Shown here one piece after another: positions 12,398 through 31,045 of a stretch of 64,000 nt of DNA. Under the pieces are notes generated by a model. That model saw only the letters and a list, made by a program, of their open reading frames with translations. It was not told the DNA's origin and did not search any database. Source of the DNA: Eunapius fragilis (Eukaryota; Porifera; Demospongiae; Spongillida; Spongillidae). The stretch spans positions 4,765,835 to 4,829,834 of the forward strand of contig OY811989.1 of the NCBI GenBank assembly GCA_963681505.1, read 5' to 3'. The first letter of the stretch is position 1, and each line of letters opens with the position of its first letter. Position numbers and translations under genes: made by a program.

Positions 12398-12944
12398 TTA
12401 ATAATAATTAAAGTGAATGCATAATTAAAAACAAAAGCATAACCTATATAGTTAATTCACAATACTTCTGGTGAGGATGGCAATGCCAGCTGACTTGGGC
12501 CTGCATGCAAGCCGGGATGCCAGCTAGAATTAGCCAGGATGAGAATTAGTCCATTATTAAATCAAGTAAGAAACACCATTTGATTTGTTATTAGATTATG
12601 TAATGGTGAGGTATTAAAAACTCAAGAATTAGCCATTATTAAATCAAGTATTTGATTTGGTATTAGATTATGTAATGGTGAGGTATTTTCAAGTTTGATT
12701 TGTTGTTTTGAATATTAACTACACCAGTTGTTGCGTTGGTTTGCGCAAAAGGCACTTCGCTATCTGGAATGTGTACTTAACCTATATTTTGCAGACACTA
12801 GCTCTGATGTATGGTCAGGCTCACCGTAAATCCAATGCGTATGATCTAATTTCATGTCCTGCCGGCGTCAGCCGTGACTTTGGCCTTCAATTCTTTAATT
12901 TCCTCCCCTGCAAACTTTTTTTTTTAAAGACGCTGTACCGATAA

Positions 12945-13026
12945 CGTGGGTTTAGTCTCGTACCCAGACCCAATGCATAAGCATCATATTCTTACATGGT
13001 GTGGTTTGGGTACGAGACTATACCCA
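12945..13026. mobile_element. Short palindromic element, AGTCTCGTACCCA ends
   Basis: About 22-bp inverted ends (GTGGGTTTAGTCTCGTACCC on the left, with its complement on the right) enclose a short spacer. The motif TGGGTACGAGACT recurs at about 130-143 and, more weakly, near 26652, so this is a dispersed family. Confidence 0.65.
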
Positions 13027-13236
13027 CTACAGTCTTCCCCCGTTAGTAGCGCCACGTTTGTTCCCTGCGCTACTACCATACTTAGGGCATAGATTGCACA
13101 TTGTAGACATAGATAATGTGCGGTACCCGCATCAACCATGAAATACATCTAACGAGGGAAACGGGCGCGCTCTTAACGAGGTCCTACTGTACATTCGTTT
13201 CGTTGTTGTTGTATTTCATGATGGCCCTTTGAAGTG

Positions 13237-13739
13237 CAGCGGCGGATCCAGGGGGGGGGCACTCGGGGCACGTGCCCCCCCCCCCCCCCCCCCCCTTCAT
13301 TAATAAATTCATAACTTTTCGGGCCGCATTTTATAATATAGCTGCACGATTGCGCTGTCTATTGATATCCGCACGCATGAACTCTACTACTGTACTATAT
13401 CCCGGGCCCCCCGATACGCGATCATACTTCCCCCCCCCCCGCCCTTCGTATCGGGCCAGAAACCAACAGCACCCCCCCCCCCCCCCCCCCCCCCGCTCTT
13501 CGTTTTGGGCCAGAATCCGACAGCACCCCCCCCCCCCCCCCCCCCGCTCCTCGTATCGGGCCATAAACCGACAGCACCCCCCCCCCCCCCCCCCCCGCTC
13601 CTCGTATCGGGCCATAAACCGACAGCACCCCCCCCCCCCCCCCCCCCCGCTTTTCGTATCGGGCCAGAAGCCGACCCCACCCCCAGCCACACCCACCATC
13701 CGTGCCCCCCCCCCCCCCCAAAACCTGTATCCGCCGCTG
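13237..13739. mobile_element. C-rich MITE with CAGCGGCGGAT ends and internal tandem units
   Basis: Ends CAGCGGCGGATCCAGG and CCTGTATCCGCCGCTG are inverted repeats, flanked by a direct AAGTG (13232-13236 and 13740-13744). Inside are five ~50-bp units, each a CGTATCGGGCCA-type block followed by a run of 15-20 C. A single unit of the same kind occurs at 21583-21643. CAG...CTG termini are typical of hAT elements, but those duplicate 8 bp, so the superfamily stays open. Pro/Gly-rich frames over the C/G runs are not genes. Confidence 0.75.
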
Positions 13740-14013
13740 AAGTGGCTATGCACAGAGAAACAGAGCGGGGACTGGGAGTTAGCTTCCCGGTAACTTGTAA
13801 GCGCCGCATGTGTATCGTCTTTACCGTAACTGCGGAAGGTATTTTATTTTGAGGTGTACGTAGTTAGGCATTTTGTGTTCGCTGTGTGTCCCTTCGTGGC
13901 GTTTCTATAATCAAGACCCTGGCCAAATTAAAAAGTTGCACGGAGTCGCCAGATCAGATTAGGTCAGATTATTCATCGCGCGCCATACTAAGTAGTCATA
14001 AAATAACGGCTCC

Positions 14014-20779
<6,766 letters not shown>

Positions 20780-20991
20780 TAGGTGGCTGTGTCTTATTGC
20801 TAAACACTTTTCTACATAGATAACCTTTGGTGTGTACATTTACATAGCTAACTCACACGGCTTATGTGATATCTTCCCTTCGACCCAAAATAATGTGTGA
20901 ATTTGTATGACTATTTGCAAGTCATTTGTAAAAATAAAAATAAAAATGATTTGGCAAAATGGTTCCCACAGGCAATAAAAATATAGATGTA
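20780..20991 (+). other. Ceramidase 3' flank
   Basis: AT-rich sequence after the stop. A/T-rich AATAAAAAT hexamer clusters at about 20933-20947 and near 20975 are the likely poly(A) signals. A foldback MITE follows immediately. Confidence 0.5.
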
Positions 20992-21280
20992 CAAGTAAAT
21001 AAAAACATTCTCTATGAGAAAGTTGGTGGCATATAGGATTTGAAGGCAATGGTGGTGTAAAAAGGAAGGAAACAAGGGTCTAGTAATAAGGGAAAATGGA
21101 ATAGTCCTATATTTAGCACACGAACAACATACTATATCCTACATATAGAAATGTGCTAAATATAGGACTATTCCATTTTCCCTTATTACTAGACCCTTGT
21201 TTCCTTCCTTTTTACACCACCATTGCCTTCAAATCCTATATGCCACCAACTTTCTCATAGAGAATGTTTTTATTTACTTG
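20992..21280. mobile_element. Foldback MITE, family A copy 2
   Basis: Arms 20992-21119 and 21153-21280 (128 bp) look perfectly inverted around a 33-bp loop. It shares ends (CAAGTAAA/TTTACTTG), GAGAAAGTTGGTGG, GGTGGTGTAAAAAGGAAGG and CCTATATTTAGCAC with copy 1 at 12063-12346, but differs by many substitutions and small indels. Confidence 0.93.
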
Positions 21281-21439
21281 TTTCATTGATTTTTATTCAT
21301 ACCCGATTATGAGCCGTATAGCATGTTAAGTAATCCATCTTGATATGAGAGGGAGGTAGTAAAGGTACGACATACCTTTGAGTGACCTTCACTCTTTTCG
21401 CCGAGCGAGATGCACGTTTAGGACTATGGCAATATCGCT

Positions 21440-21770
21440 GTCTTTTTTCAGGATCTGCTCGATACCTTGCACGTCGAGAGGTCCGTTCCTTTTCAGGATC
21501 TGAGGGGGCTTTTAAGGGGCGGCCGAAATAGAAGAGAGGTTATTAATTGTCGCCCCAGCGCGATCGAACCCACAAACGCATTTTGTATCGGGCCAGAAGC
21601 AGACAGCACCCTCTCCCCCCCCCCCCCCCCCCCCCCCCCCCCCTACTAATCGCATCTCGATACCTTGCGCGTCGAGAGATCCGTTTCTTTTCAGGCTCTG
21701 CTCGATAGTTTTCATGTTTGAGAGGCCCGCTTCTTTTCAGGCTCTGCTTTGTAGTTCCGCTCGGGCTGAA
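21440..21770. repeat. Imperfect ~50-bp repeats with a C-run insertion
   Basis: Units of the type TTTTCAGGMTCTGCTCGATA with CGTCGAGAGGTCCG occur about four times. They are interrupted at about 21505-21645 by a segment ending GTATCGGGCCAGAAGCAGAC and a poly-C run, the same unit as in the MITE at 13237-13739. 21281-21440 and 21771-22378 hold no recognisable gene. Confidence 0.6.
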
Positions 21771-22378
21771 TCTAATACGTCGTCTCTAGTTTTGAGGTAC
21801 TATGCTCGTCGTTTGGCTTTCTTCTTTTCCTGACGTGCATGAAGGCATTTTGAAAAAAAAAAAAAACTTCACTAAGTTACAAAGAGCGTCAAACCTACCA
21901 CGGTTGTATGCGGCTGGAAACTAGGTCTATAATTAGATCATTTACGGTATTAACACATCATTCTTAAAAAGATGCCTCATTATAGACATCCCATGTTTAT
22001 AAAGTGACCATGACTCAGCAGAACGAGCAAATCAAAAAATTACAACGAGCCCCAACACTGCACTCCCTTTCCTGGCATGTCCAATAGATGCGCACAATTC
22101 ACATCCCACATAGATAGCATGCGCATACCGTTTCATAAGGCCACGCGGCACGTAATTAGAAGGGGGGGCGTTACTAAATTAGACAACGTGGCCTTTGGTG
22201 ACCGAGCTGGAAGGTAAGCATACTGCAGCGATAGTCAGGAGGCATGTGGCTATAAGTATTGGCAAACCTGATGTGGCGACACGTTTTCTATCACCACAAA
22301 CAAGCTGAGCGAATTGCATGAATAATCGGCATGTGTTGTGGTTTGTCCCTACATGTAAATGTATACATGATTATAGGT

Positions 22379-25300
22379 ATGGATTACCACAACCAACAAG
22401 TTCCCATACATTGTAGAGTTTGTGGGCAGAGGCTAACGAAGTACAGGGCAAAGAAGAGTATTAGCTATGAGTGCAAAGTATTCTCAGCTGAGCTGAAAAT
22501 TGCTTTTGACATCGACACGTCTGGGGATGATGTAAACATTCACCCAGAGATGTTTTGCAAGCAATGTCAGCTCTCAATGCAGAGAACCATCAGTGCCATC
22601 GAAAAGGGAGTCCATTATAAATGTGCAGTGATCGTCTAAAACATACAGACCAAGAATGCAAGGTAAACAGTACACATAGGCTTTAAGTAAACAAACATAT
22701 GACATCATGGTGCTTAGGTATGTGAGCACTTCCATGCATGCTCAAGTGGACACAAGAGGAGGTCAACAGTTCGTAGAGGTCGTCAGGCAGGCTTCACACC
22801 TAATTTATTAATAGCTCATCTTGAGAAGATTGCCCCTCCTCCAGTTCTCTTACGTGAGCCTAGTCCACCTTTGGCAAGCATGAACAACCAGTTGATGTTA
22901 AAGGAGCTGAAGTGTGCACTGTGCTCCAACATCCTCTCACAGCCACTGGAACTGCAGTGTGGTGCACTGGTATGTGTGTCAAGTGCCTCCAGGAGTGGAT
23001 AGCCGCAACAGGTGCTGTGAACTGTCCCTGCTGCTCAGAGGATGGTCCCTTGGTTCCCTCCCATGTCAGACAAGCACCAGGTGTGATACTCCTCCTGCTA
23101 TCGGATGTTCTGGTAAATTGTACAGACTGCAGCAGGGATATTAAGGCTGGTGACTACGAAGGGCATGACTGTGTACCATCACTTACACCTGAGGAGGAGA
23201 AGCAAGCAGCGGGATTGCTGAAGAGGGCCATCTCTACCAGTCCTGACAAAGGCATCATACAACTTCCTACAGGAGGAACAGTTAAGTGAATGTCATTGAC
23301 TTGTACTGAGGTTACACAATATCTACACACACTTCAGCCAATGACATTCATGCGTGTTACCAGAGCTCTCCAAGAAACCACAGCTGCCTGCTCGCGGACT
23401 GTAAAGTTGCGATGTTCTCAAATGCAGACAATCCGAGGCATTGTCAGTGGTGGAGAAGCATCTGCACTTATCCAGAAAGAGGTCCTCATCCTTAGCGAGG
23501 GAGAGAGGCGATCTTTGTTGGATAAGGCAGGAATCTCATCATCGATTGAGCTCAGGTATTGGCGATTAAGGCAGGACTTGCCATACCTTGGAATAAACTG
23601 AGGCTTCTGAGGCGGTATGTCACATCATGCATCAAAGGTACCAATTCTAGCTCACTGCTATTTCAGGTGGCTCAAATCGTCAGGCATCTGTCTGGCTGGT
23701 GAGGAAAGGATGCGCCACATTTCCAGCCAAATTGTTGGTGATAACCTCAAGGGAGAGATAGCCCCGTTTTCATTTCCAATTCCATCTGGTGGAGAGGAAA
23801 TCAAAGGAGCTCCTTTGGTATACATTCCACAGCTGGTGGATAAAGTTGTGCAGCTCTTGGAAGGGAATGAAAGGTAAGACAGGGAAATGGTAAGACAGTG
23901 AAATACAATGGTTGTTAAAACATGGTTGCAGAACTGACAGGCTTACCTGGCATGAAGGGTTTATACCAGCCAATGAGATCTGGTTGAAGATTGGAGGAGA
24001 CAAGGGGGGTGGAACATTTAAGATGACCTTTCAGATTGTAAATGTTGCCACACCCAATTCAGTCCATAACACCTGTGTATTCAGCTGTTTTGCGGCTGGT
24101 GACAGCGTCACCAACCTCCATGTGGCACTTGATCGCTTTAAAGATCAAGTAGAACATCTACATGGAATGAAGTGGAGGTAAGAGCTCTATACCTAAATCA
24201 TGTTAAATATACAAGTGCTATAAATTACAGGCAATACACTGTGAAGGTGTTTATATGTGGTGACTACGAGTTCCTGTCAAAGATGTATGGCTTGTCAGGA
24301 GCCAGTGGTATGCAGTAGTATACTTAAATGCAAGCATGATGTGAAATGATGACCATGCAATAGGATGCTACCCTTGCCTATACTGCAAAATTCACAGTGA
24401 CCAGATGGCTATACCTCTAATCGTTCGAGGGCATGCCAAAGAAAGGTCACTAGAGGATATGTGTGCTGACCACCAGTGCTATGTATCATCAGGGAGTGTT
24501 AAAAAGGATGCACAGATGTTCTTCAACTGCATCTCAGAACCTATTTTTGACATCCCTGTTTCACAGGTAAATGAATCCAACATTACAATTATTCAAAATT
24601 ACACCATACAGGTCTGCCCACCTGGTCTCCACATCATGTTGGGGATCTTCACGAAGATGTTCCATCTGCTGGAAGCTCTATGCTGTCAACTGGACTTGGA
24701 ACTAACATCTCAAACAACTGATTTCGACTCCTCCAGTTTTTCCAAGTACAGCCAGGCACTGCAAAGGCTTCCATTGCTCCAAGCAGACCTTGAAACTGCC
24801 CAGCATGCACATGAAGTGTTGCAGCAGGTGGCAACATATGTGGCCTTAGTCCATGGAAAGAAAAACCCTCTTGCTGTGGATCTTTTGAAGCAATCTGCTG
24901 CAAAAAAGAGATCAGTGAAGGCACTTGTAAGTCATTATCCAACATGCACAATTGTATTCAAGTTAGTTATAATAGGAAGCAGAAGTGGCCAAATGCACAG
25001 CAAATGTGAAAAGAGGGTACTCTGAAAAAGAAGGGCCCTTTGTCAAGACACTTGACAGTGCACTACAATCATTTGGAGTTCAACGACAGCAGTATTTTGG
25101 GGGGGCATTTATTGGCAACCATGTACACAAGGCATTGAAGGTAATTATATAAAGTGCTATACATGTAGATATGAATAATTCATACCGCTTAAATAATTAT
25201 TAGGTACCAAACATTCAGACTCTGTGCACATCTATATCTCAGTTGGCACAAGAGAAACTGCCTCACTGATCTGGAGAGGTAGCTGATCAAGTGACTAAGT

Positions 25301-25766
25301 TCATCACCGCATTCTCCTTATATGGAAAATGTCACAATATATGTGATCAGAACTTCATTAATGTGACACAAGCACATGCACTAGACCTGGTAAGTTAACA
25401 ATGTTCAGTGTACATGTAGGGTTCACTTTATGCTCCATTATAACTAACTAGGCTATTCAAGAGTTCATGGCCTTTTTCCGAGACACATATCCAGAGGCAA
25501 CAGTCCCAATTAAAATGCATCTATTAGAGGATCACACGTCACAGTGGGCGAATAGTAATCACGTTGGCTTTGGCCTCCTGGGTGAACAAGGAGCCGAGTC
25601 AATCCATGCCAAGTTTAATCAACTTGGCTTGGTATTTGCTCCCATTAAAGACCGGGTGCAGAACCTGAAGTGCATTGTGAAAGAACACTTACTAAGTATT
25701 GAGCCACAATTGGTAGCTGCCATCCCTCCTCCGGCTAAGAGAGTAAAGAATACTATAGCTATGTAA
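22379..25766 (+). pseudogene. Decayed transposase gene with RAG1 N-terminus-like zinc region
   Basis: Multi-exon remnant. The first part has CRVCGQRL, then KVFSAELKIAFDIDTSGDDV, then IHPEMFCKQCQLSMQR, the pattern of the non-core RAG1 N-terminus (CRICG ... IHPTEFCHNCW). A RING-like segment follows (CALCSNIL...LELQCGALV, CVKCLQEW, CPCC) and a CTDCSRD...GHDC finger. Further on come IGGDKGGGTFKMTF, VFICGDYEFLSKMYGLSGAS with a CYPCLYC, and HLLEDH...GLLGEQGAESIHA, typical of a DDE-type transposase unlike the RAG1 core. Splice signals remain (for example 24929, 25141). In-frame stops at 22637, 23287 and 25267 and a TG-repeat frameshift near 22972-22980 make it inactive. It resembles elements described from molluscs as N-RAG-TP (from memory). 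Terminal repeats were not found. Confidence 0.75.
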
Positions 25767-26903
25767 TTCAATCTATATACATATCAACATGAAGTCAAAT
25801 CAAACCTTATTGCGCAAATATTCTCCACCCCTAAAATGACACAAAAATGGTGGATTTTCAAAGGCTTGAAAACTATTTCAGAAAGCATGTCGCCATTAAC
25901 GTGTACCAGAAAACGACAGTACATTCAACGAACTTTACCGTAATAGTTTCGGCATGTTCCATCTCAGTCACCGAGGGTCGTTATCCTTTTTTGAACACAC
26001 GTGGTCGGTGTTCACCGTGCGTAAGTCAATAGCTTTCGAAGATCCAGAGCCAACAGTTCGCAACGCCAGGGCACGTGATTTATGCCTACAATAAAGGTCA
26101 GAGGTGTTTGTCACTGCTAGTATGGCTTTTAGGTGTTGATTACGTTTCATGTACCTCGTGCACAGCTTGTTCTAAAGGACATCGGTTGCTAGGTTCGTTG
26201 CTATGGGACTACGTAGCCATTTCAATATTTTGGGGCGTAGGGCCTAGTTTCCACGCGTTCAATGCGAGCAGACCGCCGTGCTACAACGATCGAATGATTA
26301 TAGTACGCACGTGCACGTTATTAAAAATACATAACCGCCAAAGTTAATTACCACTACGTGTAGTGCCCAGACCGTACACATTTGATGTATACTGCTAGTA
26401 CTTCGTATAAAGAGCGACGTAGGACCTATCCGAGTCGTGTCAGTGCAGTAAGCTATACGTGATTTGCTAACACAACCACCGATATATGTCATGTAGCCTC
26501 GAGACGTTTTGACCACAGAAGCGAAAATGCCAGCGAATTCTGAAGCCATTGGTGTGATTTTCATTTCTTAAAAGTGTTCCTATCCCGAGTTATGCGTGGT
26601 CAAGAACAAGAACAAGAAGAAGAAGAAGAAGAACGAGAAATACGTGGGACTGGGTACGAGTTTCAAAAATTGTTTTGTTCTCTACAACCACGCTGTTTTG
26701 TGACATCAAACAAACACGAAACTGCTTGTTATTGCCTTCTTGTACGACGACGATAACAAGGTAAGCCATCCGCTCGTCGGGAGTCTTGTTAGAAGCGGGT
26801 CGCGTTTTTTTAATGACATTCATAATCGGGGTCAAATCCTATATGAGAGTTACTAACGTAACTCTCGATGACCACATACATGAAGGATAAAAATATGAGT
26901 GTG
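25767..26903. other. Intergenic, no gene recognised
   Basis: Mixed-composition DNA with a purine run (GAAGAAGAAGAAG) near 26610-26635 and a weak TGGGTACGAG match near 26652 to the small palindromic family. The 3' flank of the minus-strand SH3 gene lies at its right end. Confidence 0.5.
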
Positions 26904-29900
26904 TCATGTAGGCCAAAACCACTTTTCGAATTGGTCCCAGTTATCCATTGAAGTGAACAAAAGTTCGTTCATCCCGCTCTCCTCAGAGGACTGGAGGGTC
27001 CCCTGTTCAACAATCTTCTTGTTCCACTCCACCTCCAGCACCTCGTTGTCCTGCAGTGGCCATATGGTGATGGTCCACCCTGCGGCATCAGTGTGGTGGC
27101 AGAGCTCGTCGTCTATCCCTCTGATCTGGTCCCTCGGCTTCCCAAAGCATTCGAAGTGCTTGGACAGCTCTCTATGGAGGACCTCTGCCTTACCCACATA
27201 CACCTGGAAAATGTTAGAAGGGGGAAAAGGATGGAGGAGGAGAGTTAGGAACAAGTATACAAAGTTTGTACCAATGTTAGTAAACTTGTACCAATGTTAA
27301 TAAACTTGTACCAATGTTAGTAAACTTGTACCAATGTTAGTAAACTTTTACGGTGTTTTGAAATACTCCTTTTAAATATTTCAAATAAGTGCCACATGAA
27401 AGATTGCATTTTTGTTTTTGCAGTATCACAAAACTACTGGAGCACTGAAGGGAACATACGCATCCAGCAAAGCTACTGGAGCACTGAAGGGAACATATGC
27501 ATCCAGCAAAGCTACTGGAGCACTGAAGGGAACATACGCATCCAGCAAAGCTACTGGAGCACTGAAGGGAACATATGCATCCAGCAAAGCTACTGGAGCA
27601 CTGAAGGGAACATATGCATCCAGCAAAGCTACTGGAGCACTGAAGTGGACATATGCATCCAGCAAAGCTACTGGAGCACTGAAGGGAACATATGCATCCA
27701 GCAAAGCTACTGGAGCACTGAAGGGAACATACGCATCCAGCAAAGCTACTGGAGCACTGAAGGGAACATATGCATCCAGCAAAGCTACTGGAGCACTGAA
27801 GGGAACATATGCATCCAGCAAAGCTACTGGAGCACTGAAGTGGACATATGCATCCAGCAAAGCTAGTGGAGCACTGAAGGGAACATATGCATCCAGCAAA
27901 GCTACTGGAGCACTGAAGGGAACATATGCATCCAGCAAAGCTACTGGAGCACTGAAGGGAACATACGCATCCAGCAAAGCTACTGGAGCACTGAAGGGAA
28001 CATATGCATCCAGCAAAGCTACTGGAGCACTGAAGGGAACATATGCATCCAGCAAAGCTACTGGAGCACTGAAGGGAACATATGCATCCAGCAAATGAAT
28101 TGGATCTTGGAATCCCACGATTTCCACCTTCTCATCCCCAGGCCATACCTTCTCCCTGTCCATGTATTGCAGCATGTAGACAGATTGAGTAACGTCCAGG
28201 AATGACTCAATAGGTAGGTTGGTCTTTTTAGCCAACACGTGATGCAAGGCGTCCTTGTTCGGGGCCATGCCCATGTGAGAGTACCAGCCAGACATCTTGA
28301 CAAACTCTTCAAAATCTGGTAATGTTGTAGTCGGGGCAAGGGATATAAGTGACAAGTGTTGTGGGAAAGATTTAGGTGATTGGACTGCATGAGTGGGTGT
28401 GCCCATCCTGCATGAGCTGGTGTTGTCTATCCCGTGAGGGAACAGGTATATGAATACAGTTATTTGTGCATGTACATGTGTGCATGAGTGGGTGTGTCCA
28501 TCCTGCATGAGTGGGTGTGTCCATCCTCAGGTTTACCTTCGTATAGTTGATCATGACAAGGTTCTGTTGGAGCTCTGTGAAAGTGGAATGTGGAAGTGTG
28601 AAGTGGGATGGAGGGAGGTGGAAGAGGGAGGAGGTGTGAAGGTGCGTGAGTGACAGGAAGGAAATTGTGGGAACAGGAAGGATCCAATGAGTGGGTGTGG
28701 TCTATGAACATACTTGTACACTCCTTCATCTGAGAGATGGATGAACAGCCGCTTAAACATATCAGCATACCCAAAACATAAAATGCAATAAAAACACACC
28801 TTCATTATCAGATACGGAGACCAGCTTCACATGGGTGAGAGGGATAAGGCCAGTCATTGCAGGGTGCTCTGACTTCCATGCATAATACCAACACAAATCC
28901 TGTTTAGAAGAGGGAGGGAGGGGAGGGAGGGAGTGGGAGGAGGGACAAAGAGAGGGTGGAGGGGAGGAGGAGATGAGAGGTGGGAGGTACAGGTAGCCAG
29001 CTGGGGTATGGAGGAGGGGAAACTCTTGTACCTCGGCTGGTTGAACAAGAACCATCTCTTCAAAAGCCTTGAAGGATAAATCCTGAAAAGTAAAAAGAGT
29101 GAAATACATAGACCCCAGTCTGTCCAAAGAAACAAAAACCACATGGAGAACTGAAACAGTCAAAATGGCCGACCTCTTCATTCTGTGCTACAAATGGGAG
29201 AACAGCCACCACAACTGTGCCTGGAGGTTGCCTCTTTACGGCCTCTCTCGCTAATAGCTGGGCCAACTCCTGTGGAAAGGGAGAGAGAGAGGGGGGGGGG
29301 GGGGGGGGGGGAGGGGGGGGGAGAAAGACTGAGACTGCAGTGGTGTAGGAAGCACGAGGCCGCAAGGGCAATTGCCCCCACACTTTTGTTGCCCCCCCCC
29401 CCCCCCCCACCTTTATTAACACAAGTAAATTTATTGTATACCAAACTTCCAACACACACAAGCTGTACATGTGTATCAGTGTTTGCCCACCCCAACCTTT
29501 AGTTTCTCAAATAAGTGGGGTGGCCAGACCCATATTATGGTATCACATATAACCATGTATGGTGAAGATCAATGAACAATATGACTTTGGGTACATATAA
29601 ACATGTATGGTGAAGATCAATGAACAATATGACTTTGGGTACATATAAACATGTATGGTGAAGATCAATGAACAATATGACTTTGGGTACATATGTCTAA
29701 GGCACTCAACGCTTGAGGGGACACATGCACTAACACACACATAACACCACTTTTCCTCTCGCTCTCACATCCAACACACCTCATCCTCTGCAGTCTCCTC
29801 TTCTTTCTCCATGGCAACCACACCGGTACTGCACGAGTCAGGCCCTTCTGCAGCTGTGTATGATGACCACGCCCATATCATATATCAGTTATCTAAAAAT

Positions 29901-29965
29901 ATTACTAATTAGCATCAATTAAGACATATTACCAGGTGACATACACCTGCTAACCGTGTTATTTT

Positions 29966-30019
<54 letters not shown>

Positions 30020-30736
30020 GCCCCCCAGGTTCCCCAGTCACTCATTAGGCTGACCATCCATTCATATAAGAAACTGCTGCCACACACCCACACAAATTGA
30101 AAATGGCCAGTATTAACGTACCTTGAATGGGAGTCAAGTATGTCTTAGGAACAGCGCCTGTCTTTCCCTTTTTGTTTTTAGCAATGTACCAAAAAGCCAT
30201 CTGTGCAGGCGATTGGAAACGTTTAGTACCAATATCGTGGGGTGTTCGAGATTGCAAGCATATTTGGAATGCACGATTAAGCATTACACGCAAATCACAA
30301 CGCAGAACAGCTACAGGTTTCTTTGGCGAGCGAGGTATCTTACCTCCGCAGGTTGCAGTATAGTCAGCACGTCCCCACGACTAAACGCGAGGTCCTGTTA
30401 AAAAAAAAAAAATAGCGGGAGAAGCTTTCATACGTGTGCGTGCGACTCCTACATTCGCTATTTGCTCACCCTCCCAACATCTAAAACCAAATATACGCAC
30501 CCTCCCCGATGAAAAAAAAAGTATTATCGCACAGGCGATCACCCATAATTTGCATGCACTTACGCTTGCTTCCTGGGCTTCAAAATCTTCATCCGCTACG
30601 CACACTTGACCTGGCAGAAACGGATCGCTCTGCAGTACGAGTAGAGGCATCGCTATTAATGCATCAGACGAATTGTATCGAAACTCACCTCTTCCTCCTC
30701 CTCGCATCTGGTGTCATTTTCCGCAGCCTCTGCCAT
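26904..30736 (-). CDS. Two-SH3-domain protein, 12 exons, unknown function
   Basis: Exons in gene order: 30689-30736, 30564-30629, 30344-30394, 30122-30200, 29780-29847, 29174-29269, 29032-29082, 28800-28899, 28714-28729, 28537-28574, 28149-28315, 26904-27203; 359 residues. Start MAEAAEND. SH3-1 spans residues ~20-80 (DFEAQEAS, DLAFSRGDVLTIL, GAVPKTYL); an acidic linker follows; SH3-2 spans ~112-182 (VLPFVAQNEE, DLSFKAFEEMVLV, WYYAW, GLIPL). Ahead of the C-terminal part is a 16-bp microexon. The C-terminal ~165 residues (YSHMGMAPNKDALHH, VYVGKAEVLHRELSKHF, WTITIWPLQDNEV) are not a domain I recognise. SH3 pairs bind proline-rich partners, so an adaptor role is likely (inference). Exon 11 could instead run on into the 39-bp array, but its AAG|GTATGG donor gives a clean join. 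Confidence 0.75.
27430..28096. repeat. 39-bp minisatellite x17, last intron of the SH3 gene
   Basis: Seventeen almost identical 39-bp units (GGAGCACTGAAGGGAACATA plus 19 bases). Because 39 is a multiple of 3 and the unit lacks stops in several frames, long frames exist on both strands (13-residue periods AYVPFSAPVALLD on the minus strand, TGALKGTYASSKA on the plus strand). I read it as intronic. Confidence 0.93.
29280..29690. repeat. Poly-G/poly-C pair and 48-bp repeat x3
   Basis: A G run with short GA interruptions at 29291-29321 and a C run at 29393-29409 lie in intron 5 of the SH3 gene. They are followed by three copies of a 48-bp unit (ACATGTATGGTGAAGATCAA...) at about 29550-29690. A CA run sits at 29968-30016. 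Confidence 0.85.
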
Positions 30737-31045
30737 GTTAATGACGTCATTGTAATCGATTGTTCGGGGTGGAGCCGCTACAAAAAAGAGGCCACACAAA
30801 AGAGAATTGCTGGCGCAGTTGCTTTGAATCAACACCCACAATAGAATTTTTTTTTCATTTACATTCAGCAGACGAGACTAGCTTACAGACAAATAAACAC
30901 ACTTCACAGCATTGTGTACTGGCTATCAATGGCAGCAGTTAGGGTACCCAGTCCAACTGGGAATGTTTGTTGCAACATACACATGTAGCAATAACACAAG
31001 GCATTTTCTCATCTGGGTGATTCAGCACTCTCTCTCTTTGTTCTC

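Noticed and set aside
13331-13852. Long Gly-rich and Pro-rich frames on both strands
   Set aside because: They only read through the C runs of the MITE at 13237-13739.
21541-21600. tRNA-like GATCGAACCC motif
   Set aside because: Resembles a reversed B box, but no A box, cloverleaf or acceptor stem could be paired.
27412-28098. 228-codon plus-strand frame TGALKGTYASSKA
   Set aside because: A readout of the 39-bp satellite, antisense to a recognised gene.
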